From Crocosphaera sp. (GTDB lineage: Bacteria > Cyanobacteriota > Cyanobacteriia > Cyanobacteriales > Microcystaceae): a stretch of DNA of 48,073 bases. The position numbers and the translations under genes are program-made. Of this stretch, positions 16,437 through 24,142 are shown one piece after another; the first letter of the stretch is position 1, and the number at the start of each line of letters is the position of its first letter. The stretch is from positions 1 to 48,073 of the forward strand of contig NZ_JASJEB010000122.1 in the NCBI RefSeq assembly GCF_030064895.1. Direction: 5' to 3'. A model generated the notes under the pieces. The model had not been told where the DNA came from, ran no database searches, and saw only the letters and a list, made by a program, of their open reading frames with translations.

Positions 16437-16492
16437 TTGCAGCTAGGACGCTACAAAGGCTGGAAACTGGAACCGGCTAGTTGCTGTTTATT
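16437..16492 (+). promoter_or_regulatory. Structured leader upstream of the BRCT gene
   Basis: Between the TRAP genes and the BRCT gene (16237-16510) lies a mixed-composition segment unlike the AT-rich surroundings. GCAGCTAG near 16438 can pair with CTAGTTGC near 16478, enclosing GGCTGGAAACTGGAACCGG. The segment ends about 18 bases before the start codon, and AGGAG follows. It could be a regulatory 5' leader or a short RNA; no known riboswitch class is recognised. Confidence 0.3.
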
Positions 16493-16510
16493 TAGTAGGA
16501 GAAATATTAA

Positions 16511-17635
16511 ATGATTAACCCATTAGTTTACGAAATTGGTCCGTTAGTGATTGTATCAGGTATTTTTGGTGTCACCTATGTACAGATGCGTAATAGTCGT
16601 TTAAAAAAAGAAGAAACTTTATTGGATAAACAAAAACAGTTAACCCAAGAAAAAGAAAATCTCACAGAAAAATTAGATCATCTTGATAGCATTAATCAAG
16701 AGTTAACAGATAAAAATGATCATTTACAGGAAAATTATGGTTACATCAAGGAAAAAGTAACAGTATTAGAAAGCAATATCAATGAATTAGGTAAAGAAAA
16801 AAATAATTTATCAAAAATACTTACACAGGAACAAAATAAAGTTATCGTATCTGAACAGAAAAATCAATCTTTATACCAAGAAAAAGAAGATTTGCAACTA
16901 ACTTATAAAAAAGAGTTGACCCAGGTTTACCAAGAATTAGAAACTATCAAACAAGAAAACAATAAAACCCATAGTCAGTTACAGGAAGCAACTCAGAATA
17001 ATAGTTCTTTAAACCAAGAATTAAAAATAGTTATAGCTAAACGAGAAGAATTAGAAAATAGTTTAACTCAACAACAAGAAACTGTAGCATCCTTAGAGAA
17101 GCAACTAGAAAGCGCATCTCAGAAAAAAAATAGTTTAGAAAAAGAACTACAACAGCAAATAAAAACTATTAGTGAAGAGAAACAATCTTTAGAAAATAGT
17201 TTAAACCAACAACAAGAAACTCTAGCATCCTTAGAAAAACAACTAGAAACTGCATCTCAGGAAAAAAATAATTTAGAAAAAGAACAATTAACTAAAAAGC
17301 AAGATAGTGAAACTATTTCAGAAGCTAAAATAGAAACTGAAGAAGAACAAGAAAGTGAAGAACAAGTAAAAAATGAACTTATTTTCAAGTCTAAAAAACT
17401 GGTAATTGTAGGAAGTTTAGATAGTATGAACCGAGAAAAAGCTAAATCTTTAGTGCAGCAAGTAGGAGGAACATTAACAAGTTCTCCAAGTTCTAAAACT
17501 AACTATGTTGTTGTTGGAAAAAACCCTGGAGATAAGCTTAAAAAAGCCAAAAAATTTGGTATTCCTCAACTATCAGAAACCCAGTTTCTAGAAGCATTAG
17601 CAGCAGCAGGAATCACAGAAATTGATCAAAAATAA
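16511..17635 (+). CDS. Membrane-anchored coiled-coil protein with C-terminal BRCT domain
   Basis: 374 residues. A single N-terminal membrane helix (PLVIVSGIFGVTYVQM, about 10-25) is followed by some 260 residues of Glu/Gln/Lys-rich coiled coil with heptad character. The C-terminal 80 residues (about 295-374) form a BRCT domain: LVIVGSLDSMNREKAKSLVQ, GGTLTSSPSSKTNYVVVG, GDKLKKAKKFGIPQLSETQF. This is the pattern of the BRCT domain at the end of bacterial NAD-dependent DNA ligase. BRCT domains bind phosphopeptides or DNA ends; joining one to a membrane-tethered coiled coil is unusual and suggests a scaffold at the membrane. AGGAG precedes the ATG. Function unknown. Confidence 0.82.
   Translation: MINPLVYEIGPLVIVSGIFGVTYVQMRNSRLKKEETLLDKQKQLTQEKENLTEKLDHLDSINQELTDKNDHLQENYGYIKEKVTVLESNINELGKEKNNLSKILTQEQNKVIVSEQKNQSLYQEKEDLQLTYKKELTQVYQELETIKQENNKTHSQLQEATQNNSSLNQELKIVIAKREELENSLTQQQETVASLEKQLESASQKKNSLEKELQQQIKTISEEKQSLENSLNQQQETLASLEKQLETASQEKNNLEKEQLTKKQDSETISEAKIETEEEQESEEQVKNELIFKSKKLVIVGSLDSMNREKAKSLVQQVGGTLTSSPSSKTNYVVVGKNPGDKLKKAKKFGIPQLSETQFLEALAAAGITEIDQK
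17051..17286 (+). repeat. Near-identical direct repeat, 138-bp period, inside the BRCT gene
   Basis: About 98 bases starting TTAGAAAATAGTTTAA at 17051 recur at 17189 with few differences, giving a 46-residue period in the coiled coil (ENSL-QQQET-ASLEKQLE in both copies). Recent internal duplication is the simplest explanation, and rod length may vary between strains. Confidence 0.8.
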
Positions 17636-17663
17636 ACACATCACTTGTTGTCAAAACAGTAAA

Positions 17664-17694
17664 AATGATAGGCTAAAAAACAAAGCCTATCATT
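17664..17694 (+). terminator. Hairpin after the BRCT gene
   Basis: AATGATAGGCT (17664-17674) pairs perfectly with AGCCTATCATT (17684-17694). It lies 29 bases after the stop codon. A long T-run is missing, so it is either a weak terminator or an mRNA 3'-end stabiliser. Confidence 0.6.
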
Positions 17695-17716
17695 GAAAAT
17701 ATCTTAACAATAAGCT

Positions 17717-18316
17717 ATGAGTGCTTGGCGCGATCGCCTGAACAAATTTACTGGAAAAACCCGTTATGTGGTTTGTCGCATCTTTGTGCATCTTGCAGGA
17801 GATGATATTGCCCCCTTATTAGGAGTCCTCAACCGCGCAGGAAGAAACGCCATCGACGCAGAAGGCGACTTAGAGGTGATTGGAGAAGGTTTAGTTGAAA
17901 TTTGTCAAAATCTTCTACAAACGAGTCTCTACTGGCAATCTGCTGGGAATGAGGGGGACTTTTTTTGGCAAGAGGGAGAAGCCGGGGACTATGTTAACGA
18001 ACTTTTCACCGACTCGGCCCAACGTTATCTAAGTGAAGTTCCCGACTCAGAAGAAGATGAAAACACCCCTTTATCCTTGCCAGTGACTCGTAACCTGGTG
18101 GTGATGATAACCGTAGCATTTACGGGGGAAGAACCAGACCTAGAAACTAATTTAGCCGATAGAGAAGCGTTAGAATATGGATTAAAAGCCTTAATTAACC
18201 TTCACTATAACCAACGACTAGAAGCCATACAAGTCCACTATTCTCCGGCACAGTTTGGCGACCAACTCACCAACGATCAACTATTAATCAACTTTTCTGA
18301 ACTCATACCCCTATAA
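17717..18316 (+). CDS. DUF1517-like protein
   Basis: 199 residues, soluble, acidic. The C-terminal half has the DUF1517 look: a strand LVVMITVAFTGEEPDLE, a helix REALEYGLKALINL and a final beta strand EAIQVHYSPAQFGDQLTND. That strand matches the conserved W-T-P-x-x-x-x-D-x-L-T/S-x-D-x-L ending of the family. The N terminus (residues 1-110) is less conserved. DUF1517 proteins are found in cyanobacteria and plastids, with no established function. The next gene starts within its stop codon (TAATG), so the two are translated together. Confidence 0.75.
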   Translation: MSAWRDRLNKFTGKTRYVVCRIFVHLAGDDIAPLLGVLNRAGRNAIDAEGDLEVIGEGLVEICQNLLQTSLYWQSAGNEGDFFWQEGEAGDYVNELFTDSAQRYLSEVPDSEEDENTPLSLPVTRNLVVMITVAFTGEEPDLETNLADREALEYGLKALINLHYNQRLEAIQVHYSPAQFGDQLTNDQLLINFSELIPL

Positions 18317-19167
18317 TGCGTAAATTACTAGCTATTTTACTATCCATAACCCTGTGTTGCACTACAGTTGCTTGTAGTTCTTCACCCTCTGTTCAATCTT
18401 CTGCCCCTCGAAACAATAACACTACTATAATTCCTCCCAACCAAGTGAGTGAGGGGCGTTATCCAGTCCAACAAGCAGAATATGACGATGCTGATGGAAC
18501 CTACAGTTTAATGCTGTTGAACACTCCAGCAGGAAAACCCCCCATTTATAAAACACAAAACTTACAAATGGCCAGGTTAACCCCCGAAGACATTGAAAAA
18601 GGGGAAACTACCTATCTAGAGGTGACAGAGGGTCAACCAGTAATGCACCTCACCGAAGATTTTAAAATAGAATACGTTCACAACGTCACTGAAACCCAAA
18701 CTAACCCCCAAACAGGACAACCGCAAACCGTTGTTGTGCGTCGTGAGTCAAATTTTTGGACACCCTTTGCCGGTGCATTAGCCGGTCAAGCGTTGGGTAG
18801 TTTATTATTTAGCCCTCGATACTATGTTCCTCCCATGTACCAACCCGGAGGAGTGATGACCGGTTATGGTGGTTATGGCAATACTTTCACCCAAGCCAAT
18901 CAAAGCTATCAAAGTAAGTATAATGCACCACCTCCAGCCGTAAAAAATCGTCAAACCTTACGCACCACAGGAAACCTAAACCGTTCTTCTTCTGGTTCCA
19001 CTAGCACCCGTAAAAGACAGTCTCCTAATGCGAGTAAGTCTAGCGGTTCCGGGTTTGGTTCCAATCGTTTAAATAGTAACGGTAAGTCCCGACCTAACGT
19101 TCAAAGACGCTCAGGGTTTGGTAGTAGTGGTCGTTCTCGTTCTCGTGGTGTCAGACGCAGACGTTAA
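18316..19167 (+). CDS. Putative lipoprotein with Ser/Arg-rich C terminus
   Basis: The N terminus is a lipoprotein signal: MRK, a hydrophobic stretch LLAILLSITLCCTT, then the lipobox VAC with the lipid-bearing Cys at position 20. The mature protein has a folded-looking region (about 45-150), a small hydrophobic/glycine segment FAGALAGQALGSLLF, a Tyr/Gly/Pro-rich linker, and a low-complexity Ser/Arg/Asn tail ending SRGVRRRR. The tail is strongly basic and probably binds a polyanion such as peptidoglycan-linked polymer or nucleic acid (inference). Shares its first base with the stop codon of the DUF1517-like gene; a strong terminator follows. Confidence 0.75.
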   Translation: MRKLLAILLSITLCCTTVACSSSPSVQSSAPRNNNTTIIPPNQVSEGRYPVQQAEYDDADGTYSLMLLNTPAGKPPIYKTQNLQMARLTPEDIEKGETTYLEVTEGQPVMHLTEDFKIEYVHNVTETQTNPQTGQPQTVVVRRESNFWTPFAGALAGQALGSLLFSPRYYVPPMYQPGGVMTGYGGYGNTFTQANQSYQSKYNAPPPAVKNRQTLRTTGNLNRSSSGSTSTRKRQSPNASKSSGSGFGSNRLNSNGKSRPNVQRRSGFGSSGRSRSRGVRRRR

Positions 19168-19190
19168 AAAAACTTATTCAATTTTAGAAG

Positions 19191-19221
19191 CGATCGCTTG
19201 ATGAAAGGCGATCGTTTTTTT
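19191..19221 (+). terminator. Rho-independent terminator built on a HIP1 palindrome
   Basis: CGATCGC (19191-19197) pairs with GCGATCG (19208-19214) across a ten-base loop, followed by seven T residues. It ends the DUF1517-lipoprotein unit. The left arm is part of a HIP1 site (GCGATCGC). Confidence 0.85.
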
Positions 19222-19274
19222 AGGTTATTCTATATTATCTGAGAAAGAATCCTTGTTTCCAACTTATATATTAG

Positions 19275-21113
19275 GTGATAATAGTGGCAAGTAAGAATTT
19301 CCTATGGAGATACAAAATATTGAATATTGAAAAATTTTATTCATTGTCAATCTCGAAAAAACTAGCTAGGATTTTTCCATTTATTTTCCTAGCTATCATC
19401 ACTTGGATCGCGCATTTTTGGCATTTTGCCAGTTTTGGATTATATGAAGACGACCATCTTAGAGTGAGTACGGCTATGGGTATGGCAGGACGTCAAGTTT
19501 TAAATTTTGTCTTAAATAAATTTCTTAATCCTTCTAATGGAGGGCGTTTTCTACACGATGGTCTAATTTTTATTTTTTCATATTTGGGGGCTAAATTAGG
19601 GGGATTATACGTTACCTATTGGATTGGTTATCTCATAATTCTGATCAACGTATTTTTATTTTATACCTTACTAAGACGCTTATATAGTCAAACACTTTTT
19701 GCTCTTATGGGAGCTTTGGCTTTTTCTTTATTTCCTGCTGATTTAACCCAACCTTTTCTAACACATTTATTGGGAATCCAGCCATCTTTGACATTTCTTT
19801 TAATCGCTTTTCACTGTTATATTTCTTCTCACAAAAGTATATCCTATATATTAATTTTTGCTTCTTTACTTTGTTATGAAATATTCTATCCAGTTTTTTG
19901 GGCAGCACCACTTTTCAAAAACAAATGGGATTTAAAACTAAAAAAAGAGCTATTGAGGCACACTTTAGTCCTCATTTTTATCCTTGCTTTTATGGTCATT
20001 GTCCGTAAGTTAAGCGGTGAGTCCCGAGTTAGTAACTTAAATACTTTATGGGCAATCCGAACCATTATAGAACACATGGTTATGGGACCTATTATGACCA
20101 TGTCTATGTTCCTGTATCGTCCTATTCAAACTTTGTTAGCATTAAATAAAGAACTCCTAGTGCTACTACCTATATGTTGGATAGGTATATCATGGTTTTT
20201 GTCTCGGCAAACCCTTTCTTTATTACAAGTCAAAACTGGTTTAGGTAATTCTTCTCAATATATATATTTAGAAATTCCTAAGTTTTTTAAAGATATAGGC
20301 AAGCTAACATTGCTTGGATTAATTTTACTACTTTTAGCCTATCCGTTGACACTTAATCCCAGTTATTCAGCGTTTTCAATTACTGGAAAACCTGCCCGTG
20401 TTCATACAGCAGCTATACTTGGAGCATCTATTTTATGTGCTTGTATAGGCTATATTCTTATGGAACTTGCAAATTCCTATAGAAAAAAACGTCTAGCTAC
20501 TATAGGTTTAGCAGGATTTTTTACTTTACTCATCGGTTTTGGACTGATTGTACAGCAAGATTATAAGTTAAGTTGGAATTATCAAAGAGCGTTTTGGACT
20601 GATGTGATTAGGCTATGTCCAGATATGGATCAAGGAACTGTAATTCTTGTCGAGGGAGTTAATACGAATCGAAATTGGTTAGCTATCAGACCGTACTTTC
20701 CTGCTATGACAGCAGCACTTACAAAAATCTACAGATTTCCCTACAGAGAAAACTCACCCGAAATGTTTCTGTTAAAACCTAACTGGCAAACTAGCGTTGC
20801 ATTGGACAAAGGAGTATTCCAGTTAGACAATTCCAACGTCAAACTAAGAGGTTTTAAAGCAAATCGAAAAGATTATTCCCTTGTAATTGATAGTTCTGAT
20901 GTGATTTTACTAGAGAACGAAAATGGAAAGTTAGTTCGTCGAGTTGACCCTCTGGTGATCAGTAATCAAGAGTTTAGTTTGAAAAACCCTAAAATGTCAA
21001 AATTACCACAATTATCAAAAGGAACTGTTTACAGATATCTCATTAATTCTACCAAAGAAAACTCCATTAACTATCTCAATTTACCTGCTAGAGATTTAAG
21101 AACACAACCCTAA
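19275..21113 (+). CDS. Large integral membrane protein, GT-C glycosyltransferase-like
   Basis: 612 residues with about ten to twelve membrane helices in the first 440 residues and a soluble C-terminal domain of about 170. After the first helix comes GLYEDDHLR; an acidic pair in this first extracytoplasmic loop is the catalytic hallmark of GT-C transferases such as the PMT/ArnT group, which use polyprenyl-linked sugars. The family link is suggested by layout and this motif, not by strong sequence signature. The frame begins with GTG at 19275; a GTG at 19284 (ASKNFLWRY) is equally possible. Stands alone between terminators; substrate unknown. Confidence 0.65.
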   Translation: MIIVASKNFLWRYKILNIEKFYSLSISKKLARIFPFIFLAIITWIAHFWHFASFGLYEDDHLRVSTAMGMAGRQVLNFVLNKFLNPSNGGRFLHDGLIFIFSYLGAKLGGLYVTYWIGYLIILINVFLFYTLLRRLYSQTLFALMGALAFSLFPADLTQPFLTHLLGIQPSLTFLLIAFHCYISSHKSISYILIFASLLCYEIFYPVFWAAPLFKNKWDLKLKKELLRHTLVLIFILAFMVIVRKLSGESRVSNLNTLWAIRTIIEHMVMGPIMTMSMFLYRPIQTLLALNKELLVLLPICWIGISWFLSRQTLSLLQVKTGLGNSSQYIYLEIPKFFKDIGKLTLLGLILLLLAYPLTLNPSYSAFSITGKPARVHTAAILGASILCACIGYILMELANSYRKKRLATIGLAGFFTLLIGFGLIVQQDYKLSWNYQRAFWTDVIRLCPDMDQGTVILVEGVNTNRNWLAIRPYFPAMTAALTKIYRFPYRENSPEMFLLKPNWQTSVALDKGVFQLDNSNVKLRGFKANRKDYSLVIDSSDVILLENENGKLVRRVDPLVISNQEFSLKNPKMSKLPQLSKGTVYRYLINSTKENSINYLNLPARDLRTQP

Positions 21114-21130
21114 ATTGACGCTCTCCTCTC

Positions 21131-21157
21131 AGTGAGAAATTAGATAAAATTCTCACT
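21131..21157. terminator. Hairpin between convergent genes
   Basis: AGTGAGAA (21131-21138) pairs with TTCTCACT (21150-21157) and overlaps the last codons of the oxidoreductase gene. It may stop transcription from both sides; there is no strong T-run on either strand. Confidence 0.4.
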
Positions 21158-22190
21158 CAGAAATCGTAATAACTGTCCCATTTTCTTGCAGCGAATCACT
21201 TAAACAAGTTAAAATTTGAACTAATTTTGTGGCAACTATTCCCGAAGAAAATTCACAAGCAGTGTTAGTTCTAACACTATCTAAAAAGCGATCGCAAACT
21301 TCTTTTAAGGGTTCCGCTTTTTCCACAGGAATCACCTGTTTTTGTTGTCCTTGAGGGATAAATTTTTCTCCCTCCTGTTGCACATAACCCTGTTGCAAAA
21401 CCAGGGGTTCATCTGACAACATTTCATCAAAAATTAACGTCCCTTCACTGCCTACTACACACAAACGACGCTGTTTATCAGGATTACACCAACAAAGATG
21501 AATAGTTGCTTGAAATCCGCTAGGATAATATAAAGTTACCCAAACCATGTCCCCTAAACCATCAGGAGACAAGGCAGTAGGGCGATCGCCTTGTAACCAA
21601 ACTTGTCCTTGTGCTTGTACTCGCTCAGGATATTCACCCAACCAGTGATTAAAAATGCTAATATCGTGAATAGCAAGATCCCAAAGTGCGTCTACATCTT
21701 GGCGAATCGGTCCTAAATGGGTACGACTGGCATAACCATAGAGTAATTTTCCTAACTTTCTCTCTTCTACGGTAACTTTACCCTGATTAACAACCGAATT
21801 AAATAAATAGGTATGATCTATCATTAACTGTCGCTGTTGCTGTTGCGCTAAACGAGTTAATTCTAAACATTCCCCAGGATCAAGGGTCAACGGTTTTTCC
21901 GCTAAGACATGATACCCTAATTGTAAAGCGTCCTTAATTAAATCATAATGAGTTGAGGCCGGGGTAACAATCACCACAGCATCTAAGTCAACTTCTTGCT
22001 TGACAACTTTCCAATTTGATGTTAGCAAAATCGATTGGGGATCAAGAGAAAACTTGTTTTGAATAGCCTCTAAATTATCAGAAAAAGGATCAGCGATTGC
22101 CACCACTTCTGCTTGAGGATGGGCTAAAAAATTGCGCACTAAGTGGGTTCCCCAACGTCCAACCCCTAAAATAGCTAGTCGAGTTTTCAA
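21153..22190 (-). CDS. Gfo/Idh/MocA family oxidoreductase
   Basis: 345 residues. The N-terminal Rossmann fold starts RLAILGVGRWGTHLVRNFLA (G-x-G-x-W-G dinucleotide-binding turn), followed by VVAIADP, the VVIVTPASTHYDL motif and LAEKPLTL near residue 95, which carries the conserved E-K-P lysine of the family. The C-terminal half is the alpha/beta substrate domain, including the DLAIHDISIFNHWLG histidine helix. These NAD(P)-dependent enzymes oxidise or reduce sugars and related compounds, often in nucleotide-sugar metabolism. The substrate cannot be inferred; convergent with the large membrane protein. Confidence 0.92.
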   Translation of the reverse strand: MKTRLAILGVGRWGTHLVRNFLAHPQAEVVAIADPFSDNLEAIQNKFSLDPQSILLTSNWKVVKQEVDLDAVVIVTPASTHYDLIKDALQLGYHVLAEKPLTLDPGECLELTRLAQQQQRQLMIDHTYLFNSVVNQGKVTVEERKLGKLLYGYASRTHLGPIRQDVDALWDLAIHDISIFNHWLGEYPERVQAQGQVWLQGDRPTALSPDGLGDMVWVTLYYPSGFQATIHLCWCNPDKQRRLCVVGSEGTLIFDEMLSDEPLVLQQGYVQQEGEKFIPQGQQKQVIPVEKAEPLKEVCDRFLDSVRTNTACEFSSGIVATKLVQILTCLSDSLQENGTVITISE

Positions 22191-22230
22191 AGATAGTTAT
22201 TCCTGTTTCACAACTGATTTGTAGTTTACA

Positions 22231-22416
22231 TCATTCTTTGGGATTATCTAGATAGACACGATTCGCAGGGGAAGAATTAGCCTGATTTGAAGAGTAATAG
22301 GCAATGACCAAAATTGGTACTATAAGCGTTACTATCGCGATCGCTATTCCCATAATGTGAGTCCACCTATGGGCAGGAGGTTCGGTGACCTTCCCTGACG
22401 AGCTACTAGATTCCAT
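22231..22416 (-). CDS. Small single-span membrane protein
   Basis: 61 residues: a polar N terminus (MESSSSSGKVTEPPAHRW), one membrane helix (IMGIAIAIVTLIVPILVIAYY) and a short polar tail. The frame can be extended upstream to 22590, but that extension lies over a terminator and a probable short RNA and encodes no plausible protein, so I use the ATG at 22416. The protein type resembles small cyanobacterial membrane proteins of unknown role. It lies about 88 bases downstream of the hairpin-T-run at 22504-22533, so its expression may depend on readthrough. Confidence 0.65.
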   Translation of the reverse strand: MESSSSSGKVTEPPAHRWTHIMGIAIAIVTLIVPILVIAYYSSNQANSSPANRVYLDNPKE

Positions 22417-22503
22417 AAAATGATGATTCTGATAATAATATTTCTCTCTTTCATTGTACTGATTTTTTTTAGAGATTGACAGGGGAATATTACAGATTAG
22501 CAA

Positions 22504-22533
22504 CAAAAAACCGCCACTGAAGCGTAGGCGGTT
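22504..22533 (-). terminator. Rho-independent terminator
   Basis: On the minus strand AACCGCC (22533-22527) pairs with GGCGGTT (22515-22509) across an 11-base loop, followed by TTTTTT. The stem is G/C-rich. It lies upstream of the 61-aa gene, not downstream, which is why a short RNA or attenuator is suggested. Confidence 0.85.
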
Positions 22534-22645
22534 GCAGTGACATACTTCTGCTGTTAGGCGAGAAGTTTCCTGGGCTGAACTTGCCATCACTGGTCTTAAT
22601 TATTCATGTCTCCCAAGGCGTGAATTTCGGGATGCCCTCCCGTAT
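22504..22645 (-). ncRNA. Probable short RNA or terminated leader
   Basis: A TAGAAT -10-like box (22652-22657, minus strand), preceded by a weak -35, is followed about 110 bases later by a perfect terminator. The transcript would be about 140 nt. Internal pairing is visible: CAGTGA with TCACTG, GGGAGGGCATCCC near the 5' end, and AAGTT with AACTT. I do not recognise an Rfam class. It could be a stand-alone RNA or an attenuator for the small membrane protein downstream. Confidence 0.4.
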
Positions 22646-22725
22646 AGTCCCATTCTACCACATCACGTCTATTAGGACGGGGTTTTATAGCCGTAACTAA
22701 TTTAAAGGATTAAAATTTCTGCCGA

Positions 22726-22764
22726 AAAATAAAAAGAAGGGGTTTAATTTAATTAAACCCCTTC
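22726..22764 (-). terminator. Rho-independent terminator of the ferredoxin gene
   Basis: GAAGGGGTTTAAT pairs with ATTAAACCCCTTC (22736-22764), and on the minus strand it is followed by TTTTTATTTTT. It lies 17 bases past the ferredoxin stop codon. The stem is nearly symmetrical. Confidence 0.88.
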
Positions 22765-22780
22765 CTTGTTAACATCAGAA

Positions 22781-23101
22781 TTAGTCCGGTTGCCCAAACT
22801 GTCTGCTATAAACCTCTTCTTCTTTTTCAGTTTCAATGACGAGGTTAGAACGAGGAGAGGAAACGCATAATAAAGCATAACCTTCCCCTTGTAACTCAGG
22901 ACTTAAACCCATACCATCACTTTGTTCGACTTCTCCTTCTAAGAGCTTTCCTGCACAGGTTGTACAGACCCCTGCTTCACAGGATATGGGTAAATCTAGA
23001 CCGGCTTTTCGAGCAACATCTAACACCTTTTGATCTTCGGTAACTTCAATGGTGTGAGTGTTTCCTTGATGACGAATTTCAACCGTATACGTATTGGACA
23101 T
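22781..23101 (-). CDS. Plant-type [2Fe-2S] ferredoxin
   Basis: 106 residues with the full cluster-binding pattern C41-x4-C46-x2-C49 (CEAGVCTTCAG) and C79 (YALLCVSSP). The domain is a soluble electron carrier of the beta-grasp fold. It differs from the main photosynthetic ferredoxin PetF: the loop is CEAGVCTTC rather than the PetF C-R-A-G-A-C-S-T-C, the segment DGMGLSPELQGEGYALLC replaces D-Q-S-F-L-D-D, and there is a C-terminal tail EEEVYSRQFGQPD. Probably one of the minor cyanobacterial ferredoxins with a specific redox partner. Single gene with its own terminator. Confidence 0.93.
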   Translation of the reverse strand: MSNTYTVEIRHQGNTHTIEVTEDQKVLDVARKAGLDLPISCEAGVCTTCAGKLLEGEVEQSDGMGLSPELQGEGYALLCVSSPRSNLVIETEKEEEVYSRQFGQPD

Positions 23102-23277
23102 ATTTTCCGTAAAACTTGATCGGCTTTCCTTTATCTAATGTATCTTTATTCGGGTACTCTTGGCTATTGTTAAGAAATATGGCTAAATTTAAAGCTTGAT
23201 TGCAATTTACTACACTTCTTGACATTTAGCTCCCATAGAGTGTTACGTTTGAGCAACGTCAAAATTATGAAAAGTAT

Positions 23278-23454
23278 ATGTATAAGAAAAATACAGACAA
23301 AGACTTTGTGAGTGCTGCTCTTACTGCTGGTTTAGGTGCGGGTATTGTCACCTCTTTTGCGGTCAACCAAGGACAAAATCCTTTACTAGCCTTAGGAATC
23401 ACAGTTTTTGCCGCAGTCTGTGGGGTTATTTGTCATCAATTCGATTTGATTTAA
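23278..23454 (+). CDS. Small membrane protein (58 aa)
   Basis: This frame begins ATG-TAT-AAG-AAA and encodes MYKKNTDKDFVSAALTAG, a glycine/alanine-rich hydrophobic segment, FAVNQGQNPLLALGI, a second hydrophobic segment TVFAAVCGVICHQ, and ends FDLI. Two short membrane spans with a conserved-looking QGQNP turn argue for a true gene rather than noise. There is no strong ribosome-binding site. An out-of-frame ATG eleven bases earlier opens a shorter frame. It lies divergent from the ferredoxin and convergent with ridA. Function unknown. Confidence 0.6.
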   Translation: MYKKNTDKDFVSAALTAGLGAGIVTSFAVNQGQNPLLALGITVFAAVCGVICHQFDLI

Positions 23455-23506
23455 AAAAAATTGCTTATTTTTGCTGGCCCTAACCGAATTTTATTCAAGT
23501 TGGGGT

Positions 23507-23905
23507 CTAAGAAATGACAGCAATACACTCAATTTCCACTAACACATCTTTAGGCAGACGAGAAACTTCTACACAAGCTCGTGCTGGTGCAGTTTCTGGG
23601 TTAAAATATTGTGCATAAACTCCATTCATGGGGGTAAAATTGGCTAAGTTACTCAAAAATACAGTGGTTTTAACCACATTTTGCCAGTTTGCCCCTGCTG
23701 CTTCCAAAATAGCTTCGATATTTTTCATAACTTGTTGGGTTTGTTCACTAATATCATTTTCCCCAACCACTTCCCCTGTTTCGGGGTGCAAAGGAATTTG
23801 TCCAGCCAAAAATAATAACTTTCCGCTTGCTGCTATGGCCTGATTATAAGGTCCCACAGGGGAAGGAGCATTGTTGGTACGAATAATCTGAGAATTACTC
23901 ATCAA
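23507..23905 (-). CDS. ridA: RidA family reactive intermediate/imine deaminase
   Basis: 132 residues matching the YjgF/YER057c/UK114 family throughout: [34 protein letters not shown], the [14 protein letters not shown] helix, [18 protein letters not shown], then the active-site segment [17 protein letters not shown] with its essential Arg and VEIECIA with the conserved Glu. RidA hydrolyses reactive enamine/imine products of PLP enzymes such as threonine dehydratase and so protects other PLP enzymes. Two adjacent ATGs are possible starts; the difference is one residue. Cytoplasmic trimer in all studied relatives. Confidence 0.95.
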   Translation of the reverse strand: MMSNSQIIRTNNAPSPVGPYNQAIAASGKLLFLAGQIPLHPETGEVVGENDISEQTQQVMKNIEAILEAAGANWQNVVKTTVFLSNLANFTPMNGVYAQYFNPETAPARACVEVSRLPKDVLVEIECIAVIS

Positions 23906-24142
23906 AAAAAATTGTTTTTAAACTCCGCCCCTTGGGCAAGGGAAAGGACGGCTTGACAAAGTGCTGATTTTACAATGGATATAATCCCAAGAACCAGCCA
24001 ACTTGTATTAGTCCCTGACCACAGCACAGCTAAGATGCCCTTTGTACAAGTGCTTAACCAATTAGGCTAGGGAAGTACCTGGAAGTCAGATGCCCAGCTG
24101 TGTCTCCAGTGTGGTATTCACCCAAAACGTGCCTAGATCAGT

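Noticed and set aside
22417-22590. Extension of the 61-aa gene to a 119-aa protein
   Set aside because: The extra part covers a perfect terminator and a probable short RNA, and its translation has no protein-like pattern.
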